A stretch of 57,246 nt of DNA from Syntrophobacteraceae bacterium (GCA_031292195.1 JARLHP010000220.1:1-57246); one strand, 5' to 3'; shown: positions 46,446-55,524, counted from the stretch's first letter. Notes: generated by a model from the sequence alone, not told the origin. Translations and numbers: made by a program.

Positions 46446-47561
46446 CTACTTCGAAGGTTGTCGGCCGCGCATCTGGTCCAATACCGCATAGGCAATGCGA
46501 CGCTGGTTATCGTCGTAGAATTTGACGTAATGGTAGGCGTGAGACTCCTCGAAACCCCGCAGGGTCTTGTGCTCGCCCCCGAAACCGGGGTCGACCATCC
46601 CTATGCCCTTTTCTATGGCAAAGGATACGGGGTAATAATAACAGGTGGCGAAGTGCAGGAAGGGTACTTCCTGGAAGCTCCCCCAGTATCTGCCGTAAAG
46701 TTTTTGATCCTTGTCGTAGAAAAGCGCCATGCCGACCCGATTTCCCGAACGTTGCGCCACGGAGAAACCGCACCTATTCCCGAAGTTCTCACCCAGCAGG
46801 CTGAAAAAGGATTCGTTTAGAAAAGGCCTTATTCCGGGCCCCATATGTTTGATCCACGTGCGCCGGTAGAGCAGATAGAGGTCACGGTAGAATGAGGGGG
46901 GGGCGCTGGTCCCGGGGACCATGCTCAACTCGATGCCGCTGTCGCGAATGGATCGCCATTCATGCTTGATCTTGGTCCTGCGGGTGGATTTAAAGGAAAG
47001 AAGGAAATCGTCGAAACTTCGGTATCCGCGATTAAACCACACCAAGTGGGGGGTGCTCAACCGCAGGTATCCGTGTTCGCCCAGCAGGCTGTGTAGCGCA
47101 GACTCCGGAGCGACGAAGTGAAAGCGGCTGGTGGAAAGACCGCGCTCCATCGCAATTTCATCTATCTTTTCGAGCAATTCGGCAAAAATCGCCCGGGCGT
47201 CCAGGCCGGGAGCAGCCAGGAAATCGTAGCCGGGCACCGGCGTATAAGGCAGGCTCCCCACCAGGCCCGAACCAAAAGGCAATCCTGTAATCTCGGACAA
47301 AAACTCGAGCAGACCCCCGTCGCCAAATTCCACCCAGGCCCGGTCCCGTTGATACAGGGGAGCAAGCGCCACAATCCTCGAATCGTACTGAAGGGCCAGG
47401 TGGACCGGAGTATATCCACTCTGCGTCGAGACCGAGCCCGACTTTTCGAGGGCGTGCAGATACTCGAACTCCAGCATCGGCGATGCATTGACCGCCAGCG
47501 CGTTCCACTGCTCCGGCGCCACATCTTCTATACGCGATACTATTTTTACCCTTTTTTCCAT
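46446..47561 (-). CDS. DUF482 (FemAB/GNAT-like) acyltransferase-fold protein
   Basis: A 371-residue protein of the DUF482 family, related to FemAB/GNAT transferases. Family segments are visible: ASPMLEFEYLHALEKSGSV near 30, VPLYxRD-like ALAPLYQRDRAWVEFGDGG near 70, KSTRRTKIKHEWRSIRDSG near 195 and the C-terminal FATCYYYPVSFAIEKGIGM, DPGFGGEHKTLRGFEE. The substrate is unknown; peptidoglycan or amino-acyl transfer is inferred from the fold only. Confidence 0.85.
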   Translation of the reverse strand: MEKRVKIVSRIEDVAPEQWNALAVNASPMLEFEYLHALEKSGSVSTQSGYTPVHLALQYDSRIVALAPLYQRDRAWVEFGDGGLLEFLSEITGLPFGSGLVGSLPYTPVPGYDFLAAPGLDARAIFAELLEKIDEIAMERGLSTSRFHFVAPESALHSLLGEHGYLRLSTPHLVWFNRGYRSFDDFLLSFKSTRRTKIKHEWRSIRDSGIELSMVPGTSAPPSFYRDLYLLYRRTWIKHMGPGIRPFLNESFFSLLGENFGNRCGFSVAQRSGNRVGMALFYDKDQKLYGRYWGSFQEVPFLHFATCYYYPVSFAIEKGIGMVDPGFGGEHKTLRGFEESHAYHYVKFYDDNQRRIAYAVLDQMRGRQPSK

Positions 47562-47680
47562 CTGGCGGGATCAATTCTCCTGTACTATTCTAATAGCCAC
47601 GTTGCATTGTAACACAACTTTCGAAGCGATGTCGGCCCTTCAATTTTGAGGCGGCCCGAACAATTCAAAGGAGAACGATT

Positions 47681-49051
47681 ATGCTGCCCGATCGGATTTC
47701 TTCCTATATAAGCGATCATCTCGAAGTCTTCACGGCTGAACTGGCCCGGTTCCTCTCCATTCCCAGCGTCAGCACTCTCAGCGAACACGCCGCGGACGTT
47801 CGGAAGGCCGCTCAGTGGGTTTTGGAGCAACTGGAAAAGTGTGGGTTCAACGGGCGCATCTATCCCACGGAGCGCCATCCGGTGGTCCTGGCCCGATCCC
47901 CGGAAGTTCCGGGCGCGCCGGTTTTGCTCGTCTACGGCCACTATGACGTCCAGCCACCGGACCCCCTGGAGGAATGGCAGACTCCCCCCTTTTCCCCCGA
48001 CATCCGGGACGGCTATATATACGCCAGGGGAGCCACCGACGACAAGGGCCAGCTCCTGACCTACATCAATGCGGTCCAGGCCGTGCTGGCAGTAGCCGGA
48101 AAGCTTCCGCTAAACCTCATTGTGCTGGCCGAAGGCGAGGAGGAGATCGGAAGCCCCAGCCTGTCCAAATTCCTGGCAGACCATCGCCATGAACTGCGCG
48201 CCGATGCCGTGGCCATCTCGGACACTTCCCAGTTTGCCCCCGGGGTCCCGGCCATAACTTACGGCCTGCGAGGCCTGTGCTACCTGCAGATGGATGTCCG
48301 GGGACCGCGCTTCGATCTTCATTCCGGTTCGTTCGGCGGAATCATTCACAATCCCGCCCAGGTGCTGGCCGACGTCCTGCATAAGCTCAAAAACCCCGAC
48401 GGAACCGTGGCTATCCCCGGCTTTTATGACAACGTCCTGATTCCCGAGCAGTGGGAGAGGGAGGAAATGTCCGCCGCTCCCACCGATCTAGAGGCCCTCA
48501 AGAATTACCTGGGGGTTTCGGAACTGGTGGGCGAGCCTGGATACTCGGTCACCGAACGTAGCTCCGCCCGGCCTACGCTGGACATAAACGGACTGTGGGG
48601 CGGATTTTCCGGAGAAGGGGCAAAGACCATCATTCCGGCCAAAGCAGGGGCCAAAGTGAGCATGCGGCTGGTTCCAAACCAAGTCTCCGGGGAAATCGAC
48701 CGCCTTTTCACCCGGTTCGTATCGCAGCTTTGCCCCCCCGGCGTCAGCGTGGAATTTACGGGTCTCCATCACGCCGAGCCGGTCCTGGTCAAGAGAAACA
48801 CCGCAGCCATGCTGGCGGCCGAAAGAGCGATAGAAATCGGGTTTGGCAAGAAGCCCCGGTTTAAAAGGGAAGGCGGTTCGATTCCGGTCGTGAACATGAT
48901 AAGAGAGCACCTCGAGCAGGAAAACATCCTGCTCCTTGGCTGGGGAAGCCCCGATGACGGCCCGCATTCCCCGAACGAGCGCTTTTCCCTGGGTGACTTT
49001 CACCGTGGCATCAGGTCGGCGGCAGCACTCCTCTTTGAAATGGGGAAGTGA
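47681..49051 (+). CDS. M20-family metallodipeptidase
   Basis: A 456-residue zinc dipeptidase of the M20 family. Metal and catalytic residues are visible: YGHYDVQPPDP (His and catalytic Asp, near 87), ARGATDDKGQ (bridging Asp, near 118), EGEEEIGSPS (general base Glu pair, near 150), then later GLHHAEPVLV and the final His in DDGPHSPNERF near 432. A dimerisation (lid) domain is inserted at about 185-365. No signal peptide, so it is cytoplasmic and probably completes peptide breakdown. AAGGAG precedes ATG. Confidence 0.93.
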   Translation: MLPDRISSYISDHLEVFTAELARFLSIPSVSTLSEHAADVRKAAQWVLEQLEKCGFNGRIYPTERHPVVLARSPEVPGAPVLLVYGHYDVQPPDPLEEWQTPPFSPDIRDGYIYARGATDDKGQLLTYINAVQAVLAVAGKLPLNLIVLAEGEEEIGSPSLSKFLADHRHELRADAVAISDTSQFAPGVPAITYGLRGLCYLQMDVRGPRFDLHSGSFGGIIHNPAQVLADVLHKLKNPDGTVAIPGFYDNVLIPEQWEREEMSAAPTDLEALKNYLGVSELVGEPGYSVTERSSARPTLDINGLWGGFSGEGAKTIIPAKAGAKVSMRLVPNQVSGEIDRLFTRFVSQLCPPGVSVEFTGLHHAEPVLVKRNTAAMLAAERAIEIGFGKKPRFKREGGSIPVVNMIREHLEQENILLLGWGSPDDGPHSPNERFSLGDFHRGIRSAAALLFEMGK

Positions 49052-49071
49052 ACCGGACATCCAGGAGGTAG

Positions 49072-49884
49072 CTATCTCGCCGGTTTTAGAAGCCATTTCA
49101 GGTTTTCGGGCGGCTTTTGCTTTTCGCTTGACACAAAGAGTAAGCTGATCCGCCGATTTCTGGGGTCATCGATCGGAAATATGGGCACCCGGTCTGCAAA
49201 ACCCACCACCCTGCAGATCCTGATGGGATTGATGCCGTCCTGTTCGAGGACCCGCTTGGCCGAAAGGGCTCGGGCCACTGAAAGTTCAAAGTTGGACATC
49301 TGCCCCTGCCCCGGAGCCGATATGTCCGTATGCCCTTCCACCGCGATCTTATTGGGAAAATTTACGAGAATGTTCACAACCGAAGCCACGATTTGCTTGC
49401 CCAGGTCGGTCAGCTCAGCGCTTCCCGGTGGAAAGATCGGACTTTTCGTGGCATCCACTATCTGGATTCTAACGCCCTCCGCGGTCACTTCGATGAAAAC
49501 ATGCTTTTCCGCCCCCAATGCAGGTCCGCTCTGGCTCACGCCGGTCATCAGCCGCTTGGCCAGGTTGTCATTGGTGATGCCGCCGTTTTCTTCGCCCGAA
49601 TCCAGTACCGTCTGACTGCCGTAGTTTTCGCCGACCGCCCGCGTCCCTCCCTTGTACATGAAGGACACACCGCCCTTGGTAAAAAGGCTGAAATTGCGGA
49701 AATACAATGCCAAAACGGCCCTTTTCTCCTGAGAGGTCATATTGAGAAGCCACATCAGCAGAAAAAAGGCCATCATGGCCGTTACGAAGTCGGCATAGGC
49801 CACTTTCCAGCTTCCGCCGTGGGCGGCCGCGTGGCCCTTCTTTATTCTTTTTACGATGATTTTTTTCTGTTTCGATTCATCCAT
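49072..49884 (-). CDS. motB: Flagellar motor stator protein MotB
   Basis: A 270-residue stator protein. The single N-terminal helix contains the proton-carrying Asp32 in WKVAYADFVTAMMAFFLLM. The C-terminal OmpA-like domain binds peptidoglycan: IAVEGHTDISAPGQ near 180, then ELSVARALSAKRVL and RVVGFADRVPIFP, then RNRRISLLF. It lies directly after motA. No flagellar structural genes are in the window. Confidence 0.95.
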   Translation of the reverse strand: MDESKQKKIIVKRIKKGHAAAHGGSWKVAYADFVTAMMAFFLLMWLLNMTSQEKRAVLALYFRNFSLFTKGGVSFMYKGGTRAVGENYGSQTVLDSGEENGGITNDNLAKRLMTGVSQSGPALGAEKHVFIEVTAEGVRIQIVDATKSPIFPPGSAELTDLGKQIVASVVNILVNFPNKIAVEGHTDISAPGQGQMSNFELSVARALSAKRVLEQDGINPIRICRVVGFADRVPIFPIDDPRNRRISLLFVSSEKQKPPENLKWLLKPAR

Positions 49885-49885
49885 G

Positions 49886-50746
49886 TCATTTTTTCCTGGA
49901 CTGTTTCACAAGGTTTTCCAATTCCAAGAATGTGGGTCTGAGTTCCCCCGGGACAACTCTTCGGGCAAACTCGATCGCCACCTGGGGAGAAGGAGTGCTC
50001 ATGAAAGACAGTAGGGCGGCCTTGATGACCGTTAGAAATTCCTTGTCCTCGATTGCAATATTTTCCAGGTTTTTGCCTGCCGGTCCCACAAAACCGTAGC
50101 ACATCAGCACGCCCAGAAAAGTTCCCACCAGCGCGGCGCCTATGCATTCGCCCAGCACGGAGGGAGGGGAACTGATCTTCTGCATGGTGAGCACCACGCC
50201 CAGCACGGCTGCCACGATGCCCAGCCCGGGCAGCGCGTCGGCAACGTTGGCGATGCTCTTTGACGGGATCAGCGCCTCCTCGTAATGCGCCTCTATTTCA
50301 TAGTCCAGAAGGTCGCCCATTTCATGGGCCTCTATATCGGTTATGGTCAGTGTGCGCAGCGTGTCGGTAAGAAAAGCCAGGGCGTGGTGGTTTTTGATAA
50401 ACGATTCGTGACTTTTAAAAATCGGGCTTTTCTCCGGGGCGTCCAGATCGCCTTCGATGGAAACCAGCCCTTCTTTTCTGATTTTGTAGAATATATCGCT
50501 AAGAAGCACCAGGGCGTCCAGGTAGTCCTTTCCGGAATAGACCCTGCTTTTGAGCATCCGCACTATACCGGCCTGTGTGGCCTTTATCACCTTCATGGGA
50601 GATGCGATCACAAACCCGCCCAGGGCGGCGCCGAATATGATAACCATCTCCGAAGGCTGAATGAGAAGGCTGACGTTACCATGCTCCATCAGGTAGCCGC
50701 CCAGAACAGAACCCACAACTATTAAGGCCCCGATAATTACAAACAT
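49886..50746 (-). CDS. motA: Flagellar motor stator protein MotA
   Basis: A 286-residue proton-channel subunit with four helices (two at the N-terminus, two at about 165-230). Conserved features are the proline-bearing loop ADALPGLGIVAAVLGVVLTM near 170 and KISSPPSVLGECIGAALVGTFLGV, with a large cytoplasmic loop between that faces FliG. It is followed at once by motB. The start overlaps the stop region of the PilZ-like gene, so the three form one operon. Confidence 0.95.
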   Translation of the reverse strand: MFVIIGALIVVGSVLGGYLMEHGNVSLLIQPSEMVIIFGAALGGFVIASPMKVIKATQAGIVRMLKSRVYSGKDYLDALVLLSDIFYKIRKEGLVSIEGDLDAPEKSPIFKSHESFIKNHHALAFLTDTLRTLTITDIEAHEMGDLLDYEIEAHYEEALIPSKSIANVADALPGLGIVAAVLGVVLTMQKISSPPSVLGECIGAALVGTFLGVLMCYGFVGPAGKNLENIAIEDKEFLTVIKAALLSFMSTPSPQVAIEFARRVVPGELRPTFLELENLVKQSRKK

Positions 50747-51303
50747 TAGGAGGTACGGCTCCTTTTCTTTCGCAGTATCTCGCGCTGTTTGTGAAAAACA
50801 TACTTCGCAATATGTTCGCGAATGTCATCGTCTATATCGGTGAATTCAACACAAAGCTCACTGTTTTCTCCGGCCGGCTCGCAACTGACCACCTTCCCGT
50901 AGATGTAAAAGATCATGGAAGGGGCGGTCGGCAGCATCAGCCTAATTTCCACAGGATCGTCGCGCCCGAAGCTCACGGCCGAAATAATTCTGATACCTCC
51001 GTCGCTGATGTTTACCTTCGCCAAATCCATCTCTTTGCAGTTGGCGTCCAATGCCAGCAGCTTGATGATCGTATCGAGCTTCGAGTTCAGTATTTGCAAG
51101 CAGGTGGAAAGAGCCTGGTCCTCGATTTCGGGCAGTTCCGGATGCTCCGGGAAAGCCGATTCGAGCACTATTCGCGAAGTAAGGGCCGGCCTCTCCGATT
51201 CAGTCACCGCACGGATGTTGACCGGCAGATATCCGGTCACTCTGGCGTATTCCCTCATGGAAAGAAACGGAATGTCTTCATCAAACTCCCGAAAACCAGT
51301 CAT
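50746..51303 (-). CDS. PilZ-like protein upstream of motAB
   Basis: A 185-residue protein. The C-terminal 90 residues have PilZ features: NISDGGIRIISAVSFGRDDP, the strand FYIYGKVVSCE, then VEFTDIDDDIREHIAKYVF. The usual RxxxR c-di-GMP motif at the PilZ start is not obvious, so it may be a non-binding PilZ. ATG 51303 is chosen because GGAGG lies 11 nt upstream; a TTG six codons earlier is possible. Position before motAB suggests control of motor function. Confidence 0.75.
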   Translation of the reverse strand: MTGFREFDEDIPFLSMREYARVTGYLPVNIRAVTESERPALTSRIVLESAFPEHPELPEIEDQALSTCLQILNSKLDTIIKLLALDANCKEMDLAKVNISDGGIRIISAVSFGRDDPVEIRLMLPTAPSMIFYIYGKVVSCEPAGENSELCVEFTDIDDDIREHIAKYVFHKQREILRKKRSRTS

Positions 51304-51655
51304 TTTACAAAGGACCTCCAAAGTCTTACCTATTTAAGGCCGGACCGTTTCCCGTCCTGAGCCGTCAAACGAAAAGTCGGATCTTTTGTGGTCCGCCATG
51401 AGAAAAAACTTCTCCGAACCCATTTATCCTCAAACTTTATTGCGGATGTGTGATTTTGGGGCAAGGAAGGGGCGTGAAATATCCGATGCAGGTTGGGCTA
51501 AGCGCAGCGCAGCCCGACAAGAACTGCCTCGCTCAAGCGCCGAAAACGCCAAGCACTCGGCCACACGCGCGCAGCGCGTATGGCCGAGTCCCGGGGGGAG
51601 CGGGGGAGACCCTCCCCCGCTCTTTTTATCTTTTTCTTTTTTTCTTTATCTCTAT
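51304..51655. other. Intergenic hairpin cluster
   Basis: No gene in about 350 bases. It contains a REP-like GTTGGGCT/AGCCCGAC hairpin (51492-51518), a 9-bp inverted repeat ACTCGGCCA/TGGCCGAGT (about 51555-51590), and an 11-bp C/G hairpin with T tail (51598-51627). Confidence 0.65.
51598..51627 (+). terminator. Perfect 11-bp hairpin with T tail
   Basis: GAGCGGGGGAG-acc-CTCCCCCGCTC followed by TTTTT, the form of an intrinsic terminator for the plus strand. Yet no plus-strand gene ends here; the two flanking operons both run leftward. It may be a mobile or repeat hairpin, or may block antisense transcription. Confidence 0.6.
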
Positions 51656-53323
51656 TTATTCGCTCTCCTGCCGAGCTTCCGCCAGACGCCGCGCGCTCAC
51701 TTCGTCAGTGGAATAATCGGGCAGAAGGATCGGCGCGATTATGGAGTCGGTGATGCCGGCATCGACCAGTTCTTTTTCGAACTTGGCGATGTGATCCAGG
51801 GTAAGTTTGCCAAGCTCCACGCCGCCGGTGACATATTTGGCCGCGCTTATGCCCGCCCTTCTACCGAAGGTGATAACGTCCTGGAGGCTGTTGCCCATTA
51901 ACCGGTTTTCACCGTGCAGTCCGCCCGTGCACTCGCCGGCGCTGTACAACCCGGGGACAACCGTTTCGCAATCGGCATTGATCGCTATGCCGCCATTTTG
52001 GTAATGCAGCGTGGGATAGACCAGCATCGGGTCCTTACTGATGTCTATGCCGTGCCTTTCGAACTGGATGAATTTGGCCGGCAGCTCCTTGCGCACAGTG
52101 CCTTCGCCGTGCAGAAGGTCGATCATCGGGGAATCGAGCCACAGGCCGTAGCGCCCCGTAGGAGTCACAACGGCTTTATTTACTTCCAGGGCTTCCTTGA
52201 TCAGTTCGGCCGATTCCACATCGCGCGGCTCAAGAGGAAAACAGAACTGTTCGCCGTCAATATTCAGCACGTGGGCGCCAAGACCGCGCACTTTTTCGGT
52301 GATCAGAAGCCCCACGTTTTGCTCCGGGTAGGCAACGCCTGTGGGGTGGTACTGCGTCGAGGGCAGGCAGGTGGTCCCAACGCCTACCCGGTAGCACATA
52401 ACCACGCCGTCCATGGTGGCGCCGTAGTGATTGGTGGTGGCAAACCCCTTGATGTGCAGACGGCCGTTGCCGCCGGTGGCGATCACTACCGCCTTGGCCC
52501 GCGCGATGAAAAACTCCCGGGTCTCCATGTTGTAGAGCACGGCGCCCGCGCATTTTCCGCTCTCGTCGAGGATGATTTCAACGGCCGGGGTAAATTCCAG
52601 GGTGGAGATGCGGTCCCGGCGGTTTCTGGCCTCATCGCGCAACACACGCATGATTTCGGCACCGGTCATGTCGCCCGAAGACTGCATACGCTTGCGGCAG
52701 GAGCCTCCAAAATGGCGGCTATCGAGGCGGCCGTCGGGCTTCTTGTTGAAGATCATTCCCAGGGCCTCGAGCCAGGCGATGGAAAGAGGCGCGTCATGAG
52801 CCAGGGCCGCGACCAGGTCGGGCTGGTTGGTGAAATGCCCGCCGCCGATGGTATCCATGTAGTGATAATAAGGAGAGTCACATTCCTGGGTGGCGGCCTG
52901 GATACCGCCCTCGGCCATCATCGTGTTGGCGTCGCCGTGCCGGAGCTTGGTGGCCATGATGACTTTAAGACCCGCGTCGGTGGCCATAAGAGCGGCCGAA
53001 GTACCGCCCCCGCCCGCCCCCAGGATCAGGATATCGGTGTCGTAGTCGGGCTTGGAAAGATCGATTTTTTCAGGGCGCAGCATGGAACGAGATTCCATGA
53101 CCTTGGCCACTTCTTCGGGCACCACGAGGCCCTTGTCCGGTCCCACCCGAAGCGCCCTGCGGCCCTCCTCCTGGTAGTCGGGATGGAATTTACCGAGGAC
53201 CACGGCGCGCTCTTCGAGGCTAAGGGCGGGAAAATTCTCTCCGCGCTTGGCCCTGGCCACGCGCTCCGGCCTGGTTGCTTCAACCTTCTTTATCAGTTCC
53301 TGCATTTGAGGTGTATAACTCAT
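51656..53323 (-). CDS. Fumarate-reductase/TfrA-like flavoprotein, probably non-covalent FAD
   Basis: A 555-residue flavoprotein of the SdhA/FrdA/TfrA group. A helical extension of about 90 residues precedes the FAD fold (LILGAGGGGTSAALMATDAG, 99-118). Family motifs follow: MMAEGGIQAA near 136, YHPTGVAYPEQNVGLLITEK near 325, PTLHYQNGGIAINADC near 440 and GENRLMGNSLQDVITFGRRAG near 490. The position of the FAD-linking His is Asn133, so FAD should be non-covalent. Last gene of an hdrC-hdrB-FeS-flavoprotein operon. It may reduce fumarate (or oxidise succinate) with electrons from thiols, ferredoxin or NADH through the Hdr-like subunits. Confidence 0.85.
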   Translation of the reverse strand: MSYTPQMQELIKKVEATRPERVARAKRGENFPALSLEERAVVLGKFHPDYQEEGRRALRVGPDKGLVVPEEVAKVMESRSMLRPEKIDLSKPDYDTDILILGAGGGGTSAALMATDAGLKVIMATKLRHGDANTMMAEGGIQAATQECDSPYYHYMDTIGGGHFTNQPDLVAALAHDAPLSIAWLEALGMIFNKKPDGRLDSRHFGGSCRKRMQSSGDMTGAEIMRVLRDEARNRRDRISTLEFTPAVEIILDESGKCAGAVLYNMETREFFIARAKAVVIATGGNGRLHIKGFATTNHYGATMDGVVMCYRVGVGTTCLPSTQYHPTGVAYPEQNVGLLITEKVRGLGAHVLNIDGEQFCFPLEPRDVESAELIKEALEVNKAVVTPTGRYGLWLDSPMIDLLHGEGTVRKELPAKFIQFERHGIDISKDPMLVYPTLHYQNGGIAINADCETVVPGLYSAGECTGGLHGENRLMGNSLQDVITFGRRAGISAAKYVTGGVELGKLTLDHIAKFEKELVDAGITDSIIAPILLPDYSTDEVSARRLAEARQESE

Positions 53324-53382
53324 CGGTTTCTCCTGGAAACTTGCCTTTTTTGCAATAGGTGAAAAGGGTAGCGGGAAGCGGC

Positions 53383-54156
53383 CTACAGGTGACTGACGTC
53401 CTTAGGCATCCATGTTCCGAGCGGGACCATGTCGGGTTCGCGCTCCCGTTCCTTGTAGATCTTTTCCAGCTCGGCATGGCTCATCTTCTGAAGTTCGGCC
53501 AGCATACCATCGTATTTTCCGGACTCGATTTGCGCCACGCGCTTTTGCAAATGCTCCGCCCCGGGCTGAATGTATTTGCCGTAGAGGCGGCGCACCAGCT
53601 GGGCGATATGATACTGAGGCAGTTCCCCCATGCACCGGCTGGCGCACATGCCGCACTGGATGCAGTCAAACGAGAGCTTGGCGGCCCTGGCCAGATCACC
53701 CTGTTTGATGGCCGAAATGTAGTCCAGAACTTCGACTTTCATCGGGCAGGCCTTGGAGCAGTTGTTACAGGCCACGCAGCGGAAAATCTCCGGGTAGAGG
53801 GCGTGCACGGCGTCGGCCAGCGGCTCGATTTGCTCTATGTCGTAGACCGCCCGGTTTGCCGGATAGAAGGGAATCTGGGCCAGGTACATGTTGGGTTCGA
53901 CAACCGTCTGGCAGGCCAGCCCGAAATAGAGCTTATAATCGCCTTCCTTGCGGTAGACCGTGGGGCAGGCGCCACAGATGCCGCCCCGGCAGCCCGCGCC
54001 CCGCAGGAACTTGAAGCCCGCAAACTCCATGGCCTTCATTATGGTAAGGGTTTCCGGCACTTCGTAGCGCTTGCCCATCACATATATGGGAATGGTCTTG
54101 GCCCCCTCGGGGAGGATAGCCCTGTCACCAGTTGCAACCTGTTTGGGTGCTGACAT
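53383..54156 (-). CDS. Iron-sulfur subunit of the fumarate-reductase-like complex
   Basis: A 257-residue ferredoxin-type subunit resembling SdhB/FrdB/TfrB. The N-terminal [2Fe-2S] site is CRGGICGACPTVYRKEG with a later Cys in GLACQT. The C-terminal half has CVACNNCSKACP and CIQCGMCASRCMG, which supply two cubane clusters. A C-terminal extension after residue 185 (IQPGAEHLQKRVAQIESGK) is unusual for SdhB. No CCG domain is fused here, unlike methanogen TfrB; the CCG protein is a separate gene just upstream. Confidence 0.85.
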   Translation of the reverse strand: MSAPKQVATGDRAILPEGAKTIPIYVMGKRYEVPETLTIMKAMEFAGFKFLRGAGCRGGICGACPTVYRKEGDYKLYFGLACQTVVEPNMYLAQIPFYPANRAVYDIEQIEPLADAVHALYPEIFRCVACNNCSKACPMKVEVLDYISAIKQGDLARAAKLSFDCIQCGMCASRCMGELPQYHIAQLVRRLYGKYIQPGAEHLQKRVAQIESGKYDGMLAELQKMSHAELEKIYKEREREPDMVPLGTWMPKDVSHL

Positions 54157-54211
54157 TGAATTTATCTCCTTAGAACGTGAATTGGTCTTCCTATTCGGAC
54201 CGGAAAAGTCT

Positions 54212-55108
54212 TTATGCCTGGACCGCGGCCGATTCCACCGAAAAATTCTTCGACTTCAAAAATTCGACGGAAGCCGCGTCGCTCATATCGGGCCGGTAGG
54301 ACTCGGGCCCGAGGCCAAGCGCCATGGCAAGAAGCTGGGAAAAATAGAAAACGGGCATCCTGCGCCCGATCTTCTGCTTTTCCAAAAGCTCTTCCTGTTT
54401 TTTGAGCAGGTTGTATTCGCAAAGAGGACAGCTCAGTATCAGAGCGTCCGCCCCTGCCCGGGAAGCGCTTTCGATGATCCGCCCCACCACGTCGGCCACG
54501 GAGTCGGGATGGGCCAGCACCTGGTAGGAGCCGCAGCACAGGGTGTTGGCGGAAAAATCGATCGGCTCGGCCCCCAGGGCCTCGACGAACTCGTTCATGA
54601 TCTTGCCGGCCACGGGCTCAATGGCCACGTTTTGGGGCCTCACCAGGGTGCAGCCATAGTAGGAGGCAATCTTCATCCCGGTAAGCGGCACTTTGATCTT
54701 TGCCCGCAAATTGTCCCAGCCGATCACATCGCGCAGGAACGGAATGAGATGCTCCACCTCCACTTCACCCTGGTAGTCGCTTTCCTCGGTCATAAAATCG
54801 TTTATGGTTTTTCTTTTGACCTCGTCGTTACGCATGAGCAGGTTCGCCCTGGCGAGCGTGTTGTAGCACATGGAACAAAGGGTCACGAGACGCTCCGAGC
54901 CCTCGTCCTTTGCCCGGATGAGATCTCGCACCGGCGCCACATGGTGGATCAGATCGTCGTCGGCCAGGGAATGGACCGCCCCGCAGCAGTTCCATCTCGG
55001 CAGTTCGCGGATTTCCACTCCCAGGGCGGCCAGCGAGGCCAGAGCCGAATCTTCGAGGTGCTTCGCCTTTGTCTTCAGGGTACATCCCGGATAATAGCTT
55101 ACTTTCAT
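54212..55108 (-). CDS. hdrB: HdrB-like CCG-domain protein
   Basis: A 298-residue protein with two cysteine-rich CCG domains. The first reads YYPGCTLKTKAKHLEDS, NCCGAVHS and LCSMCYN; the second YYGCTLVRPQNVA, LCCGSYQ and SCPLCEYN. Such domains in HdrB hold the non-cubane [4Fe-4S] clusters that split heterodisulfides. The same fold serves as SdhE in type E succinate:quinone reductases. ATG 55108 is 5 nt after GAGGG; ATG 55111 is the alternative. Located between HdrC-like and FeS genes. Confidence 0.88.
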   Translation of the reverse strand: MKVSYYPGCTLKTKAKHLEDSALASLAALGVEIRELPRWNCCGAVHSLADDDLIHHVAPVRDLIRAKDEGSERLVTLCSMCYNTLARANLLMRNDEVKRKTINDFMTEESDYQGEVEVEHLIPFLRDVIGWDNLRAKIKVPLTGMKIASYYGCTLVRPQNVAIEPVAGKIMNEFVEALGAEPIDFSANTLCCGSYQVLAHPDSVADVVGRIIESASRAGADALILSCPLCEYNLLKKQEELLEKQKIGRRMPVFYFSQLLAMALGLGPESYRPDMSDAASVEFLKSKNFSVESAAVQA

Positions 55109-55116
55109 CATATCCC

Positions 55117-55524
55117 TCAACTCGTCAACTTTCTGAAGCCGGCCACAAGAGCTATCTGGGGCAGTTCACGAACGACGGCTTCAGCCAGCCTGGAAGGCTC
55201 GATTTTGTTGATGTTTTTTCGCAGGATCAGGAGCCGTACGGCTTCCATCACCCTCGCCAGGTCGATTCCCCTCGGGCAATTGACAGAGCACGAGTGGCAG
55301 GAGGCGCATTCCCAGCCTGTTTCCAACTCGGAAATGTGCTCCGCCATCCCCAACTGCAACATGCGCATGATTTTTCTGGGCAGGATTTCCATCTGCCCGG
55401 ACATAGGGCACGCTCCGCCACAGGTGCCGCACTGGAAGCACTTGTAGATGTCCTGCCCGCTGAGTTCATTGATTCTATCGATGAACTCGTGTTTGATGGT
55501 TTTTTCGGAAATTTCGATCGCCAT
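55117..55524 (-). CDS. hdrC: HdrC-like ferredoxin subunit
   Basis: A 135-residue protein with two [4Fe-4S] motifs, CFQCGTCGGACP near 30 and CASCHSCSVNCPRG near 70, arranged as in HdrC. ATG 55524 has GAGGG 6 nt upstream, favoured over an ATG 9 codons earlier. Its stop lies 6-9 nt before the HdrB start. It should wire electrons between HdrB and the FeS/flavoprotein pair. Confidence 0.88.
   Translation of the reverse strand: MAIEISEKTIKHEFIDRINELSGQDIYKCFQCGTCGGACPMSGQMEILPRKIMRMLQLGMAEHISELETGWECASCHSCSVNCPRGIDLARVMEAVRLLILRKNINKIEPSRLAEAVVRELPQIALVAGFRKLTS

Noticed and set aside
45258..46820. 520-residue plus-strand ORF opposite the CoA-disulfide reductase
   Set aside because: The minus-strand gene has full catalytic motifs; the opposite frame is a low-complexity shadow.
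51914..53362. 482-residue plus-strand ORF opposite the flavoprotein
   Set aside because: Shadow ORF; no domain, and the minus-strand flavoprotein is unambiguous.
54071..55447. 458-residue plus-strand ORF over the hdrB region
   Set aside because: Spans three real minus-strand genes and their gaps; not a gene.
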